In this document: positions 44,501 through 55,852 of the stretch, piece after piece
Layout of the letters: every line of letters starts with the position of its first letter
Position numbering within the stretch: position 1 is the first letter of the stretch
Assembly (NCBI GenBank): GCA_004431415.1
Contig: QPMI01000499.1
Coordinates: 1-64,000 of the forward strand
Direction of reading: 5' to 3'
Length of the DNA: 64,000 bases
Source: Cyanophora paradoxa
Lineage: Eukaryota > Glaucocystophyceae > Cyanophorales > Cyanophoraceae
The notes under the pieces: model-generated
Told to the model about the DNA's origin: nothing
The model's database searches: none
What the model saw: the letters and a program-made list of their open reading frames with translations, nothing else
Made by a program: the position numbers and the translations under genes

Positions 44501-44845
44501 GGCGTGGGGAACGAAAGATGGTGGGAGAACACACCTCGCCGGTGCCGCTCCGAAGAAGGCGCGGCGCTGACGGAGAAGGAGACCTCCGCTGGCGGCGGCG
44601 CCGCAGCGAATGCGGGTCGGCGTCGCGGCGGGCCGCACGGTCCGCATGCTCCAGCCCGCGGTGGCGGAAGGAATCATTGCAGCACGGCAGCCGATCGCCG
44701 GCGCCACCGCAAAAAGGGCTCGCCGCGCCGCGCCGGTGGTGGCGCCGGCGGCCGCCGTCGCACCCATCCACGGAGCGGACGCGGGGGCGTCAGGAAGCGC
44801 TGCGTAAAAGATCAGTGATTGTCTGCCACGCGTAGCGGCGATCAT
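41542..44845 (-). CDS. HtrA/Deg-type serine protease with PDZ domain and long membrane N-terminus
   Basis: The protease core reads '..SSTGTGWVYDRARGIVVTCQHVVAAAAG' across two introns (GTGCGC at ~43857, GTGAGC at ~43712), with the catalytic His. 'RIIGTDAARDLAVLR' (~43500) carries the catalytic Asp. The Ser is rebuilt across a GTGCGG intron as 'APILRGYSGGPLVNSRGEVVGVNHIGI' (42600-42290; GYSGGP instead of the usual GNSGGP). A PDZ-like end follows: 'LEGSAAFEGGLRPQDRVIVFDGTEI', then '..RVQIVALRGGRRVTFRLEL'. The first ~330 residues from ATG 44845 hold an Ala/Arg-rich leader and hydrophobic segments ('LPLSAPLVASLSLAAAAAAAE', 'LALVLESLALFAVVWQL', 'VLWAMTLILALDALNP'), unlike soluble DegP. This suggests an organelle- or envelope-anchored enzyme. 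The intron at 41662-41725 is mostly AATTCG repeats. Confidence 0.82.
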
Positions 44846-45428
44846 GCGACGGCCGCCGGCGCACCAATGGCAACTCGGGACATGACGTCGACGGGCAGGT
44901 CAGCACTCGCCTCGCGTCTCTCAGTCAAGCTCGCAGCGTAAAACCTGCACGCATGCAACGATGTCAACAAAGGCAAATCGCTCGTGTGCCCCCCACTACT
45001 CGCGGGGCGCGGGCCCCGGTCAACGCGACGGGCGCGGGCGCCGGGGCGCCGGGCGCAAGGAGCAACCATTAAAACGTGCTCTATATCAATTTCTATGCCG
45101 TAACTGGCCGCGGGATGCTGGTCGGCCGCGCAGGGGAGCCCGCTGAATGGCCGTAACGCTGACCTTGTCAAGGTCTGGGGGTTGGCGTGGGGGTGGCGCA
45201 ACTGCCGCTGCAGGACCTCCTGCACTCCACTTCACTCGCGAATTCCGCGGCGGCGAGTCGCTCGACGCGTCGGCGGGCTCGCAAAGTCTCCTATCGGCGT
45301 ACCCCTCTAACGGCAGGCCAGAGTCGTGGCCTATACGTGTTTACGCGGCGCTTCAGCAGCCCCAAAGGCGCGGGCAATCAAAACGCAGGCATATATCGCA
45401 TCGAGACAGCGCTTGAGCACGGCACGCG
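44846..45428. promoter_or_regulatory. Divergent intergenic region, HtrA / NECAP
   Basis: 583 bp between divergent starts. Contains GC-rich inverted GGCGCC patches near 45040 and a CATATAT sequence at about 45390, 38 bp upstream of the NECAP ATG, which could act as a TATA element. No ORF supported. Confidence 0.35.
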
Positions 45429-47362
45429 ATGGCGGACGACGACGAGGTCGAGCAGACGCTGTTCCTCTGTCGCGAGGCATTTGTGTACAAAATCCCTCCG
45501 CGTGCGACCTCCGGAGGCTACCGAGCGAACGACTGGGACGTCAACAAGTGCGTGCCCCACTTTGCTGCGCGCCCGCAGGCCTCACTCGCTTTGCAGATGG
45601 GTTCGTCGACTAGCTCGCCTGGGCGCCATTCCAATGCACCCTAGCTGCGCGCTTGAGCTGTCGCTTTGCCCTCTGCTCCACCATTCGAGCTAGCTGGTCA
45701 CCGCCCGCGCTGGTCCCTTTGCTGACTTCATCACTAGATTTGGAGTGGAAGGTGTAAGATCGTGTCGAAGGGCATCACGTGCAGCATCATCCTCGAGGAC
45801 GGCGGTGGTTCGCTATCTCGCTGCCGTCCTCGCCGCCGCTCTAAGTGTTCCCGCTTGTGCAGGCCAGCTGTTCGCGACGTGCCCTATCAATGTGTCTGGC
45901 AACGGGCCGGAGTCTGTCGAGGTGCGGCATCCAAGCTGCAGCAAGCGCCTTCGCGCTGACCGTCGCGTTTGTACAGGCGGTCATTGATTCGTCTCGCTAC
46001 TTTGTGCTGCGCATTGAGGACGGGAACGGAAGGCACGCGTTCATTGGCCTTGGTTTCAAGGACCGCAGCGAATCGTGCGCTTCTCTCGCTGTCGATCCTT
46101 GTAGCTACACCACTCACGCCAGAGCGCGCAGCTACGATTTCAACGTTGCGATGTGAGAGTCGTTTCTCTTTTCGAGCTGCGCTGCCTCTGTTTTGGCTGA
46201 TTTCCGCGTTCCGCCTGCCGCGAACAGTGCCGACCACCTGAAGTGCGTCCGGCCGGCTCCCGTCGCATCCTTCCGGGCTCAGAGTGCTCGCAGATACGCG
46301 AAGCGCGTGCGGGAAGGTTCTAAAGAAGAGAAGGTGACCGGCCCGAAGATCGACTACAGGCGAGCCGGCCCGCGCTCGGCCATGCTCGCCGCGCGCCGCT
46401 GACGCCCGCCCAGTTTGAAAGAGGGACAGACGATCCGCATCGACTTGAAGGCGAAGGAAGGAAAGAAGGCGACAGTGACGACCGGCAGCTTGCTGAGCGA
46501 CGGGGCAGCCCCGGCGACGCCGCTGCTCGCCCCCCCGCCCCCTGGCAAATCCCACACCGTACCCGTCCTCAGGTAATCCAGTTCCCGCTTCTTCGGCCTT
46601 TCTCCGCTCATTTTGCGGGACGGCAGGCCACCCCCCGGCTCGGCCCCGACACGGGTGCCGTCCGCGGCGGGCGGGGCCGCGCCCAAGTCCTCCGGCGGCA
46701 GCGCCATGGACGACCTCCTCGCAGACCTCACCGCGCCCGCGCCGGCGCCCGCGGCTTCAGCCGCCGGCAGCTCGGCGGCCCTGCTTGGGATGGGCGCTTT
46801 CGGGTCGGCGCCGGCGCCGGCCGGAGGGGCGGCGGCGCTCCTGGGCGGGCTGGCGGGCCCGTCGAGCCAGCCGATGGCGGCACAATCGATGCCGGCGACG
46901 GCGCTGGCGGGCATGGGGATGCCGCAGCAGATGGGCATGCCGATGGCGGCGCAGTCGATGCCGTCGGCGGCGCTCATGGGCATGGCGGGCGCGTCGGCAC
47001 CACGGCCCGCCACGGCGGCCGCCGGCGGACCGATGATGGGCATGATGGGGTCCATGCCGATGGGCATGGGGCAGCCCATGATGCCGCAACAGCAGCAGCA
47101 GCCGGCGATGATGGGGATGATGCCGATGGGCGGCATGGGGCAGCAGCCCATGGGCGGCATGCAGCCGATGATGCCGATGGGCGGAATGATGGCGCCCCAG
47201 CAGGCGGCCCCCATGATGCCCGGGATGGGCATGGGCACGATGCCGGCCGGCATGACCGGCGCGCACCAGTCGGCCCCCGCCGGCCCCGCCCACGCCGCGA
47301 ACCCCGCCGCGGCAGCAGCCGCGAATTTCGCATCCCTATCCCTCGACGACCTCCTGAAGTAG
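45429..47362 (+). CDS. NECAP (adaptin ear-binding coat-associated protein) with Met-rich tail
   Basis: A clathrin-coat accessory protein with a PH-like NECAP domain. The exons read '[21 protein letters not shown]', '..[45 protein letters not shown]', '[50 protein letters not shown]..'. '|[15 protein letters not shown]' comes next, matching the NECAP 'W.GR', 'DSSRYFV.RI.DG.GR.AFIG.GF..R' and 'DFNV...DH.K' pattern. Donors are GTGCCC, GTGGTT, GTGCGG, GTGCGC, GTGAGA, GTGCGT and one GC (intron 46360-46413). The C-terminal ~230 residues are rich in Met, Gly, Pro and Gln ('[17 protein letters not shown]', '[17 protein letters not shown]') and end '[11 protein letters not shown]', a DLL-type motif that may bind coat proteins. 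Stop TAG at 47360-47362. Confidence 0.93.
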
Positions 47363-48130
47363 GCTTTCAGACTCTAGGTAGTGCTCTCCATAATAGAAAC
47401 GAGCTGTTTAATATCGAGGGACGACGTCGACTGCTGATATTCATTCATTCATGCGAAAGTTCATTCCAGAGTCCAGCCCGACGTGGGGGTCTGGGCCCTG
47501 GCTTCGAGATCGGCTGAAACACTCAGGCTAGCTAGCTATAGCAATTAATGACGGAAACTTAAAATGCATAAGGGGAAACCATTAGCACCTACGAGGCTAC
47601 CTGCAGATCTAGAGCTCGAGCCTCGGAGGTATTGACACTATAGCTAGCTATAGTGCGTACTACATATCGGAATAGAAACTCAGTGACTCGCAACAATGGA
47701 TCGCGACCGATCCTCACTCACTATGAAAGCGATAAGATGGATAAATCATCGGGCACACCGGAACCGATTCCGCGCTCGCTAGTGCTACAGGTATGTGCAG
47801 AACGAAGTAAGGGTCCGGGAGATCCCCACGAAAACTGCCTAGAGGCTGCTTGCCCATAATAATTAGGGCGCCTCTAGCTGAACTCAGGCCTAGTTATAGC
47901 TACAACTATATAGCTGACCCTACGGAATTCGCGATGCGAATAAACTATGTAAAACGGCTAACATCGCGAGAAATATTACGTGGAGGCTTAGCGCCTCGCT
48001 GGAAGGCAAAACTGCAGCGGCGGGGGCGGGCGGGGCCCGCCTGCCGCGTAGATCTAATCTACAAATACAAGTATAGGTGCGGAAATAACTCTTCCGATGT
48101 ATACGCCGGCCTCGGATCTAAATATAGGGC
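47363..48130. other. Intergenic region with palindrome, convergent gene ends
   Basis: About 770 bp, AT-richer than the genes, with repeated CTAGCTAGCTATAG sequence (47525-47545, 47636-47655, 47885-47915). The 47636-47655 segment is a perfect 20-bp palindrome (arm CACTATAGCT). No ORF supported. Confidence 0.55.
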
Positions 48131-50587
48131 TCACATGCGGAGGCGTGTGAGGAACTGCGCGGGGACGGCGGCGGCGGCCGAGACGGCGGCGGCGGCGGCG
48201 GCGTCCTGCCCGGCGGCGGCCGCCGCCTCGTCCTCGTCCTCCGGGCCCGCGGCCGCCTCGTGGATGTGGATCTGGTGCGGTGTCGTGATTAGCGAGTGGA
48301 AGCCTTTACAAGCTTCATAGTTAGGGGGCGGGGCGGGGCGGGCGGGGGCACCTTGGGGCCGAGGGGGCTCTCCTCCGTCGCCAGGCCCCACTCCGGGTTG
48401 CTCGGCGCCCCGATCCGAATGTCCTGCGCCCAGAGTTCAGAGCGTGCTCGGAGCTTCGGAGGAACGTTCGCTCGCCTTGAGGGCCGGCATGGTGCGCGCG
48501 GTGGCGAGAAGGCGGTGGATCCACTCGGGCCGCTGCGCCATGATCCCGTCCGTGAAGAGGACGGTCTCGAGGCGCGGGCAGCCGGCGAAGGGCGCCAGGT
48601 TCCACGTCCCGCTCTCCATGACGAGGCGCCGGAGCGCGGGGAAGTGCGGGTTGGCCCCGCCCTCGTGCCTCGCCTCGTCGCCCGGCCCGCCGCACACGAT
48701 CCGCTCGAAGTTGACCTCGCAGTGGTGCAGGCTGACGCTCTCCAGGTGGGGGAAGACAGCCGGCTGGCCCCGGAGGATGCGGGCCCGCCGGCGGACAGAG
48801 GCGGCGCTCTGGAACTCGCCCAGGTGGAGCTCACGCAGCGTGCGGCGGACCGAGAGGATGTTCTCGACGCACTCGCCGCCCCCGTTCAGGTTCTTAACCT
48901 CCAGGCCCTTCGCGATCAAACGTTAGGGGAGAACAACCGGGGGGGGGGGGAAGAGGGGGGTACCTCGAGGCGCTGGAGGAAGGGGAGCGACGCGAAGGGC
49001 TCGGAGACGAGCTGCGGGCAGCACTGCGCGCGGCGTTCAGTTTAGGTCCGGGGGTGGGGGGGGTACGAGAGCGGCGCACGGTGACGCTGAGGCGCTTGAG
49101 GTTGCGGAGCTCGCGGAGGGCGCCGAGGTGCTCGTCGCGGACGTCCAGGGCGTGCAGGCGAAGGTTCTCCAGGCGAACGAAGTTGGGGCCCGCGAGGCCG
49201 CCCAGCTGGAAGAACGAGAGCGGCGCCGCCCCTGAGCCGAGGTCAGCGTGGAGGGGTAGAGAGGCGAGCGAGCGAGCGAGCGAGGGCGCGGCGTACCCGG
49301 GACGAAGTCGAGCTCGAGGGTCGAGAGGCGGGCGGGTACGTTTAGGAGGGCGTCGAGGCTCACGTCAGCCACGCGGTGGACGCGGATCGAGCGCACTGCC
49401 TTGTGGCCCGCAGAGTTCATGCTGCGGCGGACGAAAGTGAGCGCGCGGCGATCAAATCGCGAGGCGGCCGCGGGGGTCCGGGCGTCGGCGCGCGCACAGG
49501 CGGACGAGCCGATGGAGAAAGGCCGAGCACTCCTCAGCGGAGACGCGGCGCGGGTTGTCGAACGTGACGTCCTGCACCGCCTCGGGGTGTGCGTGCTCCA
49601 GCAGGCGCAGGTACACGCGCTCGTCGGCCGCCGCCGCGTCGGCGATGACACGCGGGCACATCTTCAGGGGCGAGCACGCGATCTGCTCGCAGACCCTTCA
49701 GAAAGAGAGCGATTCACGCGTACGCTCGGGGCGCACTGCGAAGGCATGGAGAAGGCGGGAAACGTCGCCCTCGGCGGCGGCGCCATCGGAGAGCGCGGCG
49801 TCGATCTCCTTGCGCAGGGCATCGGCGGCTTCCGCAGAAGCGCTGGGAAGGTCCGCGATGACAGCGGAGAGGAGCGGCGAAGGCCGCAGCTGCGGCAGCA
49901 GCACGCGGAGGATCCAGTCGAGGTCGGGCAACTCTTTCGGCTCGACCGCTTCTCTGAGGAAGTGAAGAACAAGCGCATTGACGCCGTTTGGCCTGCGCGG
50001 CGCGCGCGGGGAGCGCGCAGCCGCGGTCAGCAACGAAACGGCGTTCAACGGTCGCACTCGATTGCAAGAGGGCAACGCACAGGAGCGAGACGCGCTTGAT
50101 CAGCTCAGGATTGATGTTAGACGCGAAGAACTGGACTAAATCATCGTGCTCGAGGCGGTCGACAGCCTGCGCCGGCGGGCGATAAGATGATGAGCGCGGG
50201 AAGCAGCCAGGCAGCACAGCAAGGCTGCGGGCGGGCTCGGGGACACAGAGTAGGCGCTCTGCCATCTAAACAGAGGCGAGTTTGAGCTTGCGCGCAGACC
50301 TGGGCGTCGAAGACGACGTCCTCGAGAATCTCATCGTCGTGGAAGGTCTCATCAAAGTCCTCCTCGGAGAGGCCCACGGATTCCAAGCGATCTGTTCTTG
50401 GGCTATACTGCATGATCTCCTCCTCGTCGGGCTCGGCCAGAACCTTGTGGAGCGCGCGCGCCAGCTTCGCCGCGGCGGCGCGCCACGTCTGCTGCGCCCC
50501 GGCCACAGCGTCCACTGCATGCATATGTGACGCTGCATCTTTGGCGAGCCTTTGCGCAAGCGTCTCCGAAGTTGCCACTGTCTTCAT
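48131..50587 (-). CDS. LRR-like protein of unknown function
   Basis: Starts at ATG 50587 ('MKTVATSETLAQRLAKDAAS'), with an acidic first exon ('LSEEDFDETFHDDEILEDVV'). A helical middle follows ('VDRLEHDDLVQFFASNINPELIKRV', split at ~50170-50100, and 'LPDLDWILRVLLPQLRPSPLLSAVIADLP'). From ~49660 come LRR-like segments: 'VSLDALLNVPARLSTLELDFV', 'LENLRLHALDVRDEHLGAL', 'LRNLKRLSVTVR', 'FPHLESVSLHHCEVNFERIV' and 'FPALRRLVMESGTWNLAPFAGCPRLETVLFTDG'. The end is Ala/Asp/Glu-rich ('AAAGPEDEDEAAAAAG') and stops '..FLTRLRM'. It resembles F-box/LRR proteins, but I cannot identify an F-box. At least five introns, several with GTACC donors. Confidence 0.65.
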
Positions 50588-51173
50588 GCTAGCTGTCTGC
50601 TCTGGTTCTCTATCAATGCGGGAGCCCCGCGGCCGGCCTGAAAGCCGTGGCGGAAATGGATGCCCGCTGCTGCTTCTTCTCGCTCGCTGCTCGCTGCTCG
50701 GGTTGCGCAATGCACGTCGGATCAATTTCGCATGCACGTATAAAAGGCCGGCCGGATGCGCAGCGACTTCGTTCGCAGAAACGCGTACGGTGAATTTGAC
50801 GACTTATGGGGGGTACAGGCCGTCGAAACTTCAGCAAAACCGCGGCCACTACCACATCCCGCTTCAACCTCCAAGCGGCCTGGAATTCTGTCTGGTCGCT
50901 CAAGTAGGCTGTAGTATAGCCTCTAGAGCGCTAGATCGCCCCGCGCTGTTGCACTGCCACGTGGGAAGCGCTACGTATACCGGTCACTGCGGTCAGCGCC
51001 CCGCGCGCTCGTCCCCGGCATAATCGATCTGACGTGGAGGCGTGCAGGATGCGGTCGGTCAGCGGCGCGCGCGAAAAGGAACCAGCGAGTCGGATGCTCC
51101 GTAGCAGCTGCCGTTTCGAATTCGCGGGGCGAACGACGACAGCAGGCGGCTCCAGCGACTGCGCGGGCTTGCA
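50588..51173. promoter_or_regulatory. Divergent intergenic region with TATAAAAG
   Basis: 586 bp between divergent starts. A TATAAAAG sequence on the plus strand at 50739-50746 could drive the glycosyltransferase gene, though it would leave a ~400 nt leader. No ORF supported. Confidence 0.3.
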
Positions 51174-51811
51174 ATGCATATAGCAGCGCCGGGAGGATGC
51201 GGCCAATCGCTCGGTGCCGGCCGCGGCCTCGCCGGCGCCCTCGCCGCGGCCGCTCCTCGGAGTCCCCACCCCGCTCGAGCGCATGGGGACTCCGGCGCGA
51301 GGAGACGCGTACGGCTGCAACATCAGGCCCTACCGTTGTCCGCGCATCCATCTGATGGAGTCTGGAGGCTGGCAGTCCTCGCTGTTCTGATTATGAGCAT
51401 GACCGGACTGGTCTCAGCGCTGACCATGGCCCCGCCCCCGTCGCCGCAACTCGAATCGTGGAGGACGATGGAGTTCGAATCGTACGAGGCCATGGCGAGC
51501 CATTCGCCGCTCTGGGAGTCGGCGCAGCACAGCAGCCCGTGGGTCCGCGGACCGGAGACGGCGCTCCCGGACGACCTCGCCGTGCCGGGGCTCGCGCGCG
51601 CGCTCGACGACGCCCTCGAGCTCGCTGCGCGGCGCGGCGCGGACGCGGAGATCGGAAACACGCACCCGATCGTGGTCCGCAGAGCTTCTCGCGGATCAAA
51701 TCTGATCGAGCTGACCCGCCCTGCCCGCGGCCCTCGGCAGTACATCTTCTCGGTGCACAAGACGGAGGAGTACGCGGAAAGAGCGCGCATGTGGTTCGTC
51801 CCGTGGCTTCC

Positions 51812-51856
<45 letters not shown>

Positions 51857-54800
51857 CGGCCCTCGCGCATTCCCAGCTCGCGGCCCCCGAAGCCGTTGAA
51901 CTGAACTAATGCGCGTCCCGCGCAGGTTGAAGACGGTGCGAGACGGGGCCTCGGGTTGATCGCGCTGGCTCGCGAGGGCTGACGCGGCTCGCTCTTCGGC
52001 CCGGCGCGGCAGCTGCGGAATTCGATCCGGTCCATGGAGCAGATCCACATGGGCGCCCCCGCGCTCGTCGTCACGACCAACGAGTCCGCAGTCTTGTCCG
52101 CTCTAGCTGAGCGGATCGAATCTGATCGAATCTTTCAGGTTCGTGTGCGAGGGCGTGAAGGACACGTCGGTCTCCTGCTTCGTGGACCGCTCCCGCGCGG
52201 AGGAGGGCGGCCGCTGGCTCGAGCAGGTCTCCCTCCCCCCTCCTTGGCCCCGCCCACCCTATCTATCTATCTAAACTCCTCCTCAGCTCAACCTGAAGCT
52301 GCTGTACCTGCTGAACGCGGCGGCGCTGGGGGCGGACGCGGTGCTGGTGGACGCCGACGTCGTCTTCGTGCGGGACCCGACGCACCTCTTCGCCCGCCGC
52401 GCCTTCGGCCTCGAGGCCCGCCCCCCCGCCCGCCCGCCCGCCCGGCCCTGGCCCGACCCGGCCCATCTATCGATGTCTAGCACGGCTCCTTCGTGCCGTT
52501 ATGACTAGCCCAGGACGAGCGCGTCCCGCCTCCCGGAAGACATAGACCCTGATATCTGCCTAGATCTAGAGGCTAGCTATCAGCACGCTTAACGGGCGCC
52601 TCGTGCTAGAAGGGCAGAAGCGAGCAGCATAGCCCCGCCGCCGGCGCCGCCGCCGCCCCTTCCGGCCTCCGGCCTGCCCCTTCGAATTCGACGGCCGCGA
52701 GCTGAGCTCGGGCCCCCCGCGCAGGTGCAGACGGAGGGGTTCCTGGGCACGAAGCGCATCCCGGGGCAGGCCTTCGAGGAGGTGCGCCTGCAGCTTAGCT
52801 TAAGGCTCGATCTCTTGTCTCTAGGGTTTCTAGCTTGCTGGCCTAGTTTCTAGCTTATTTCTAGGGTTTCCAGCTTATAGCAAGGGTATCTAGCTCTTTC
52901 TTTTCGGGGCAGGCCTTCGAGGAGGTGCGCGGCGCCCCAATCATAAGGATCGAGATCTGAAAGATCTAGATCTAGAGAGACTCAAGGACCGCGCCCCTGC
53001 CCGTCCCCCAGCTAGAGTCTGAGATAGATCTGGAGAATAGAAGATCGGTCTCCAACGCCGCTCGGTGCTCATCTGAGCCGCGCCCGGCCCGGCCCGGCCG
53101 CCGCAGGTCAACGCGGGATTCGTGTACGCCCGAAGCGACCCGGACACCGTCCGCTTCCTCGTCGAGGTGGGCGTACCCCCCTTCCTCCCTCCCTCCCTTC
53201 CTCCATTTTTTCCTCAGCCTCTCTGTTCCCGCAGGCGTACCGGGCGCGTTGGCCGGCGTGCACTGTGCAGGCGCCCGAGTCCTCCCCGCCCCGCCCCGCC
53301 CCGCCCCGCCCGCCCCGCCACGCTCCTCTGAACCCCGGCCCGGCCCGCAGTGCGCGCTGAACCGATTCATGCGCGAGCTGGTGCGTCTCTTCGCTATCCC
53401 CCCCCTCCCTCCCCCCCTGTCCTCCTGCTGAGGTTTCGCCCTGGCCCGGCAGTCGCCCCGGATCGACGAGGGGGCGCGGGTGCTGACGTTCCCGCGCCAC
53501 AACGTCGCCGTGCACCTCCTCCCCACCCTCCTCTTCCCCGCCGGTGCGCCCGCCGAGAAGCCTCGCCCCACGCCTCAGAGGGGACCTTCGCTTCAGCCCT
53601 GGCCGGGCCTTCGACCCCTCAGCCTGAGCCTAGACCTTAGTGGGTGGCCTTCTTTTCTTAGACCTTCTCTACTCTACTCTCCCTCGTCCCATCATTCTCT
53701 AACCCGCGCGAGGGTCCGCCCTGACCGGGCGCGGCGCCGCCAGGGATGGAGTTCTTTTGGGTGCGGGCCCCGCTGCGCGCCGGCCTCCGGCCCTACGTCG
53801 TCCACGCCAACTGGCGCGCCCCGCCCACCCCCCCCCCCCCCCCCCCCCCCCCCCCTCTCTTTCCCTTTCTTCGCTCTGAGCGGGCCGGGGGGTACAGGGC
53901 GGTGCGGGAGGAGAAGGTGCACGTGCTGCGCGACTTCGGCCTCTGGTTCGTCGACCCCGAGAGCTACTGGCGCGGTGCGTACCCCGGGGGGCTCGGAGGG
54001 GGGGGGGGGGCCTGCACGCTCGCCCTACCGACGCACGCCCCCGCCCGCAGGCCGCTTCCTCATGTACGAGCCACCGGGCGACACGGCCACCTTTCGGGTG
54101 CGCCGGCTTAGACAGCGCTGCCGCCCCAGAGCGTTCAGCTTAGACCGGCAGACACAGTTGCACAGTGCCTTGAGCTTAGGTCGGCAGTCAGAACGGAAGC
54201 CTAGCTTTGAGCAAACTTAGAGCTCACCGGCTTCTTTCTTCCCCGAGCTTATCGAGCGGGCAGGACGAGATCGACGCGCTCTCGCGGGCGCTCGCGCTCT
54301 CCGCCGTAGCCAGGCGGACCCTCGTCCTGCCCCGGTGCTCCCGCCCGCCCTCCAGAGAGCGTGGCTGCCGCCGCGGCTGACGGCGCCGGCGGTGGGGCCG
54401 CGGGGCGCAGGTTCCGGTGCCGGCACATGGGCCCCGAGCTGCACGCCCTCTTCGCGGTGGGCGAGGAGTGGTGCAGCGCCTACTACTTTCTCCAGGCCTG
54501 CCCGCCCCGCCCGCCGGCCGCCGGCCGTCCACCCCCGCGGCTGACGCCCCCGCCCCCTCCCCCTCAGGTGCAGCTGCTTCAGGACGCGTTCAGCATACGC
54601 GAGTCCTCTTTCTTCGGGCGCATGCCGCGCCACGTCGGCCTCACCTTCGCCCAGGCGCCCCCCCCTGGCTTCGAGCTCGGCCGAGTCCCCTAGGCCCTCG
54701 GCTGATTGCTCGCCCGCCCGCTCGCCAGGCGCACATCGGGCGGCAGAACGAGGGGAGCATCCAGCGCGTCCTCCGCGAGGCGAGGCCGCCCCAACCTCCC

Positions 54801-55133
54801 CTTTCTCGAGCCCGAGCTCGAGCCGGCCCGAGCGGCCGGCGCGTGCGCAGACGGAGGGGTACGACGTGCTGCAGCTGGGGCAGCTGCAGGGGACCTTCTA
54901 CTTCGAGAGCGCCGCGGAGCTGCAGCGCGTCGCGGGGCTCCTGCCCGCCGCCGTCACCTGCTGCCCGACCCTCACCGCCGCCCTCCGCGTCCTCAACCTC
55001 ACCGGTGGCCCTAGCCTGGCCTTTGTGTCTCGCTGGCCGCGATCGCGCTGATCGGGGCGCGCGCGCAGAGGCGTGGCCGTTCACGACGGGCTGCCACGAG
55101 CGCGCCTCGGGCCGCGGCTTCTCCTGCGCCTGA
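51174..55133 (+). CDS. GT77-like nucleotide-sugar glycosyltransferase (XEG113/RRA-like), type II membrane protein
   Basis: A multi-exon gene with a PF03407-type core: 'LNLKLLYLLNAAALGADAVLVDADVVFVRDP' (~52287-52380) holds the DxD motif (DAD) for metal/nucleotide-sugar binding. Then 'VNAGFVYARSDPDTVRFLVE' (~53107), 'ALNRFMREL', 'ARVLTFPRHNVAVHLLPTLLFPA', 'MEFFWVRAPLRAGLRPYVVHANW' and 'VHVLRDFGLWFVDPESYW' follow. The C-terminal part ('RCRHMGPELHALFAVGEEWCSAYYF', 'HIGRQNEGSIQRVLREA', 'GYDVLQLGQLQGTFYFESAAEL') resembles the extension of plant XEG113. The end is '..AWPFTTGCHERASGRGFSCA', TGA at 55131-55133. Near the N-terminus 'VWRLAVLAVLIMSMTGLVSA' is a signal anchor, as in Golgi enzymes. The ATG at 51174 is the upstream in-frame choice. 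Introns contain extreme C-runs (53827-53862) and a (GCC)n run at 51819-51856. Confidence 0.72.
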
Positions 55134-55852
55134 CCGCGACCGGTACCCGCTCGAAGCCCCTGCCCCTGCAAAGAAGCCCCTGCTGATCTCAGCATCATCT
55201 TAGTCGCATAATTAGTTAAGGAGCCCCTGCTGATCTTAGCATCATCTTAGTCGCTGAGTCATCTTAGTCTTAGTCTTAGTCATTGTCTCTCGGTAGTATC
55301 GTAGTATCGATCGGTAGTAATCGACTTACGTATCGTACGTATCGAAATCGTAGTTTCGATATCGATATCATGGAATCATTTAATCGACGGCAGTCGTGCT
55401 AGTACTATCCTAGTACTATACTATTTTTAAGTACTAGTCGTATAGACTCAGTAGTTATAGACTCAGTAGTTATATCAGTATATACATAGATAGTTGAAAG
55501 TTGGTCTTATCTGAAGTTTCAACGATCGATATCGATATCGACATATACAGCGCTCGCGCTCGGGTATTAGATATATCGATCTACGTATACTGTCACAGTG
55601 TGGCTTGCCGCGAGACTAGCTATCCGATTTGCGGGAGGCGCGGATCGGACCGGCCGGACCGGAGGCGGGAGCTCGAGCGATTCTAGATCTCTCGAGCGGT
55701 TCCGGTCCCTACCCCCCCCCCTTTCCCCCCCCCCTTGATTTTCGCGAAATTTGAATTCGGCCGCGGGCCACTTAATACAAGCTCCTCCCCTCGCCCAGGG
55801 ATACGGCGTTTTGAATAGAGCTTGCTGCGCTCTGTCGAGTGGCCTTCCAGCG
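55134..55852. other. AT-rich intergenic region with short repeats
   Basis: Holds a 32-bp direct repeat (55175-55206 and 55222-55253, core GCCCCTGCTGATCT), CTTAGT repeats after it, and ATCGATATCGATATC and TAGTACTAGTACTA patches to ~55560. Its base composition is much lower in GC than that of its neighbours. No ORF supported. Confidence 0.6.

Noticed and set aside
51819-51856. (GCC)n run as a CRISPR-like or functional repeat array
   Set aside because: It is a simple trinucleotide run in an intron or at an exon edge of the glycosyltransferase gene.
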